Of a stretch of DNA of 8,795 bases, positions 6,404 through 8,795 are shown one piece after another. Location: contig CABUGI010000078.1 in the NCBI GenBank assembly GCA_902491055.1, forward strand, positions 1-8,795, in the 5' to 3' direction. Positions within the stretch are counted from its first letter, which is position 1; each line of letters starts with the position of its first letter. The notes under the pieces are model-generated. The model did no database searches. It was not told where the DNA came from and worked only from the letters and a program-made list of their open reading frames with translations. The position numbers and the translations under genes are program-made. Source of the stretch: an uncultured Collinsella sp. (GTDB lineage Bacteria; Actinomycetota; Coriobacteriia; Coriobacteriales; Coriobacteriaceae).

Positions 6404-6427
6404 AGTGAAACGCTTGTAAGGAGTAAC

Positions 6428-7408
6428 ATGAGCGATTTCCTTAACCGTATGAAGTCTGCCGCCAAGGCCGACCTTAAGACGATCGTCCTGCCCGAGGGCG
6501 AGGATCCGCGCACCATCGTCGCGGCCACCAAGATCATCGAGGAGGGCCTGGCAAAGATCGTCATCCTGGGCAACCCCGACGAGATCAACGTTCCCGGCGC
6601 CACCGTCATCGATCCGCGCAATGCCGAGAAGCACGAGGAGTACGCGCAGAAGTTTGCCGAGCTCCGCGCCAAGAAGGGCGTCACCATCGAGCAGGCTCGC
6701 GCCCAGGTGATGGACGCCACCTACTTTGGCACCATGATGGTCAAGATGGGTGACGCCGACGGCCTGGTCTCCGGCGCCTGCCACTCCACCGCCGACACCC
6801 TGCGCCCCGCGCTGCAGATCCTTAAGACCGCCCCGGGTACCAAGCTGGTCTCGGCCTTCTTCGTGATGTGCACCGACACCCCGCAGTTCGGCACCGACGG
6901 TACGCTGATCTTCGCCGACTGCGGCCTCAACATCAACCCGTCCTCCGACGAGCTCTCCGAGATCGCCATCGCCTCCGCTCACTCCTGGTCCACCTTTATG
7001 GGCAGCGTCGAGCCGCACGTGGCCATGCTCTCCTACTCCACCATGGGCTCCGCCGGCGGCGAGGTCGCCAAGAAGGTCCAGGAGGCCGTTAAGTTCTGCA
7101 AGGAGAAGGCTCCCGAACTCGCCATCGATGGCGACCTGCAGCTCGACGCCGCCATCGTTCCCACCGTCGCCCAGCTCAAGGCCCCCGGCTCCTCCGTTGC
7201 CGGCAAGGCCAACGTGCTTGTGTTCCCCGATCTCGAGGCCGGCAACATCGGCTACAAGCTGGTCCAGCGCTTCGCCGGCGCCGACGCTTACGGCCCCATC
7301 CTGCAGGGCATCGCCAAGCCGGTCAACGACCTTTCGCGCGGCTGCTCTGCCGACGACATCGTGGGTGTCGTAGCCATCACCGCCGTCCAGGCTCAGATGG
7401 CTGAGTAG
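6428..7408 (+). CDS. pta: Phosphate acetyltransferase (short, single-domain type)
   Basis: A 326-residue enzyme converting acetyl-CoA and phosphate to acetyl phosphate and CoA, the first step of acetate overflow and substrate-level ATP formation. It has only the catalytic PTA_PTB domain and lacks the regulatory N-terminal domains of long enterobacterial Pta. Visible blocks: IVLPEGEDPRTI (19-30), DGLVSGACHSTADTLRPALQI (111-131), TDTPQFGTDGTLIFADCGLNINP (149-171), MGSAGGEVAKKVQEA (206-220) and NDLSRGCSADDIV (300-312). S303, R304 and D310 correspond with a constant offset of 6 to the recalled S309, R310 and D316 of the Methanosarcina enzyme. AAGGAG at 6418-6423 precedes the ATG by 4 nt. Codon use is strongly biased to C/G-ending codons with lysine as AAG, suggesting high expression. 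Its partner ackA lies downstream on the opposite strand. Confidence 0.96.
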   Translation: MSDFLNRMKSAAKADLKTIVLPEGEDPRTIVAATKIIEEGLAKIVILGNPDEINVPGATVIDPRNAEKHEEYAQKFAELRAKKGVTIEQARAQVMDATYFGTMMVKMGDADGLVSGACHSTADTLRPALQILKTAPGTKLVSAFFVMCTDTPQFGTDGTLIFADCGLNINPSSDELSEIAIASAHSWSTFMGSVEPHVAMLSYSTMGSAGGEVAKKVQEAVKFCKEKAPELAIDGDLQLDAAIVPTVAQLKAPGSSVAGKANVLVFPDLEAGNIGYKLVQRFAGADAYGPILQGIAKPVNDLSRGCSADDIVGVVAITAVQAQMAE

Positions 7409-7423
7409 CGGACATATCCCCTC

Positions 7424-7550
7424 GGGACCCTACAGGGTAAAGCTCTGAAAACGTCCTCGGACATGCATGAAACCCCCGCTGCGCACTTCGTGCGGCGGGG
7501 GTTTCATGCGTCCTGCGGAATATTTTCAGAGCTTTACCCTGTAGGGTCCC
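7424..7550 (+). repeat. Nested inverted-repeat element E3 (candidate 3'-UTR RNA)
   Basis: The outer arms 7424-7451 and 7523-7550 are a perfect 28-bp inverted repeat. Inside are block GTCCT (7453-7457), stem GGAC/GTCC (7459-7462/7510-7513), a 15-bp stem (7465-7479/7495-7509), apical CGCAC-TTC-GTGCG (7482-7494), and block TGCGGAA (7514-7520). It starts 16 nt after the pta stop, in the pta orientation. The apical CAC/GTG closure and the two blocks are shared with E1 and E2 while the stems are unrelated in sequence. There is no long T-run after either stem. Confidence 0.85.
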
Positions 7551-7700
7551 TGCCACCACGTAGCAATCAGGGAATCCGGGGTGGACGGCGGCTTGGCTAC
7601 GAGCTGGGGCTGAAAATCTGAATGGATGGGTGCCGTTGCTGGGAGCGCAGGCGTTGCTGGTGGCGATCACTTTGGGACTGGAATTTCCGCCTGCTAGTAG
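7551..7700. other. Non-coding stretch between E3 and the shared terminator
   Basis: No supported gene. A possible long-range pair CGTAGC (7559-7564) with GCTACG about 30 nt later is the only structure noticed. Open frames here lack ribosome sites and run into ackA antisense. With E3 and the terminator this fills the 348-base gap 7409-7756. Confidence 0.4.
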
Positions 7701-7735
7701 AAAGGCCTCCGGAGCTGTTGCTCTGGAGGCCTTTT
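7701..7735. terminator. Bidirectional rho-independent terminator between pta and ackA
   Basis: AAAGGCCTCC (7701-7710) pairs with GGAGGCCTTT (7725-7734), with an inner GAGC/GCTC stem. TTTTT follows on the plus strand; on the minus strand the stem ends CCTTTCT. It lies about 22 nt past the ackA stop on the minus strand and also catches transcription coming from pta and E3. Confidence 0.85.
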
Positions 7736-7756
7736 TGTCAATTTCAGACGAATGCG

Positions 7757-8795
7757 TTAGTTGTTCTTGGTCAGGCGCTCGACGTCGTGGGCGATCATGT
7801 ATTCCTCGTCGGTGGGGATGACCATGACCGTGACGGAAGAGCCGGCGGCGCTGATGACCTGCGGGCCGTTGCCCACGGCCTCGCGGTTCTTGTTGTTGTC
7901 GATGCGTACGCCCAGCCACTCAAAGCAGTCGCAGAAGGCCTTGCGGATCGACCAGTCGTTCTCGCCGATGCCGGCGGTAAAGGTGATGGTGTCCACGCCC
8001 GCCATGGAAGCGATCATGGAGCCGGCCTGCTGCATGGCCTTGTAGGCGAACATATCGAAGGCGAGCAGGCAGCGCTCGTCGCCCTCGGAGGCGCGTGTAC
8101 GGATGTCGCGGGCGTCGTTGGAGATGCCCGAGATGGCAAGCAGACCAGACTGCTTGTTCATCATGTCATCAACTTCCTGATAGCTGTAGCCTCCCTCGCG
8201 CTGGAGGTAGCACACGGTGGCCGGGTCAATGGAACCACAGCGAGTGCCCATCATCAGGCCGTCGAGCGGCGTGAGGCCCATCGTGGTGTCGCGGCACACG
8301 CCGTCCTCGATAGCAGCGAGCGAAGCACCGTTACCCAAATGGCACGAAAGCAGACGGTGGCAGCGCGAGCCCAGGATCTCCTTGGCCATCATCCACTCGT
8401 AACGATGACTCGTTCCGTGGGCGCCATATTTGCGCACATGATACTTGTCGCACACGTCCTTGGGCAGGGCGTAAGTGTAGGCAACCTCGGGCATGGTCAT
8501 GTGGAACGAGGTGTCGAAGACCGCCACGTTGGGCAGCTCCGGATACTTCTCACGGCAATACTCAATCGCTGCGGCCTCGCCGTAGTTGTGCAGCGGAGCA
8601 AGCGGTGCCACCTCAAGAATCTTGGCCATAACCTCGTCGTCGACAACTGCGGAATCATCGAAGTGCCAGCCGCCCTGAACGATACGATGCCCAATGCCAT
8701 CGATCGTAAAGTCGGTCTTCTCGAGCTCCTCGAGCACGCAAGCGATAGCAGAGCGATGATCGGGGAAGGGAACCTCCTCGGTCTGCTTGGCGCCA
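7757..8795 (-). CDS. ackA: Acetate kinase, 5' end cut by window
   Basis: Converts acetyl phosphate and ADP to acetate and ATP. The frame stays open to the window edge; a GTG at 8737 is internal, since the 19 codons before it (ending DHRSAIACV) read as family sequence. About 345 of the usual 400 residues are present; the N-terminal NxGSSS phosphate-binding part lies outside. Numbered from 8737: GHRIVQGG 16-23 (R18 corresponds to R91 of the Methanosarcina enzyme), FDTSFHMTMP 74-83 (catalytic D75), YGAHGTSH 104-111 (H107), HLGNGAS 133-139, MGTRCGSIDPA 163-173 (R166), FTAGIGEN 253-260 (E259), and C-terminal PTDEEYMIA. Oddities: Q21 replaces the second His of the usual HRVVHGG, and HNYGEAAAI replaces the usual HNPxN. 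All catalytic residues seen are kept, so it should be active. It converges on pta. Confidence 0.95.
   Translation of the reverse strand, partial: GAKQTEEVPFPDHRSAIACVLEELEKTDFTIDGIGHRIVQGGWHFDDSAVVDDEVMAKILEVAPLAPLHNYGEAAAIEYCREKYPELPNVAVFDTSFHMTMPEVAYTYALPKDVCDKYHVRKYGAHGTSHRYEWMMAKEILGSRCHRLLSCHLGNGASLAAIEDGVCRDTTMGLTPLDGLMMGTRCGSIDPATVCYLQREGGYSYQEVDDMMNKQSGLLAISGISNDARDIRTRASEGDERCLLAFDMFAYKAMQQAGSMIASMAGVDTITFTAGIGENDWSIRKAFCDCFEWLGVRIDNNKNREAVGNGPQVISAAGSSVTVMVIPTDEEYMIAHDVERLTKNN

Noticed and set aside
7559..7601. Possible tRNA-like or small structured RNA after E3
   Set aside because: Only one 6-bp pairing was found, with no cloverleaf, T-loop or anticodon arm pattern.
7377..7919. 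Minus-strand 180-codon open frame spanning the pta/ackA junction
   Set aside because: It runs through E3 and the terminator and overlaps the ackA 3' end in another frame; composition is Arg/Gln/Pro-rich with no motif.

Overview
The window is GC-rich chromosomal DNA from an anaerobic, acetate-forming bacterium. Gene content and protein style fit a Coriobacteriia gut actinobacterium such as Collinsella. This taxonomic call is an inference from codon use, the Pta/AckA pair and general resemblance; no marker gene fixes it. There are eight protein-coding genes, two of them cut by the window edges. I see no tRNA, rRNA, CRISPR array, transposase or phage gene.

Layout. Positions 1-3592 (+): the end of an RNA m5U methyltransferase with a 4Fe-4S motif (RlmD/TrmA family), a DJ-1/PfpI-family protein overlapping a Maf nucleotide pyrophosphatase by 4 nt, and a self-processing P1-family peptidase. 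Positions 3593-3969: a gene-free convergent junction with two long nested inverted repeats and the apparent 3' stub of a lost glycosyltransferase copy. Positions 3970-6196 (-): a two-gene unit, glf (UDP-galactopyranose mutase) then a family 2 glycosyltransferase, probably for galactofuranose-containing surface glycan. Positions 6197-6427: a divergent regulatory region with two opposed TATAAT boxes and structured leaders. Positions 6428-7408 (+): pta. Positions 7409-7756: a second convergent junction with a third nested inverted repeat and a normal bidirectional terminator. Positions 7757-8795 (-): most of ackA.

Function. Pta and AckA together convert acetyl-CoA to acetate with ATP formation, but here they converge and do not form an operon. 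Glf makes UDP-galactofuranose, and the neighbouring glycosyltransferase may use it or a related sugar.

The main discovery candidate is a family of three structured elements (E1 3606-3734, E2 3828-3937, E3 7424-7550). Each has a 21-31 bp outer stem, an inner hairpin closed by CAC/GTG, and two conserved single-stranded blocks, GTCCT before the inner hairpin and TGCGGAA after it. The arms differ completely between copies yet stay self-complementary, as expected for a conserved RNA fold. Each lies 16-33 nt after a stop codon, in the same orientation as that gene, so they look like 3'-UTR RNA elements.
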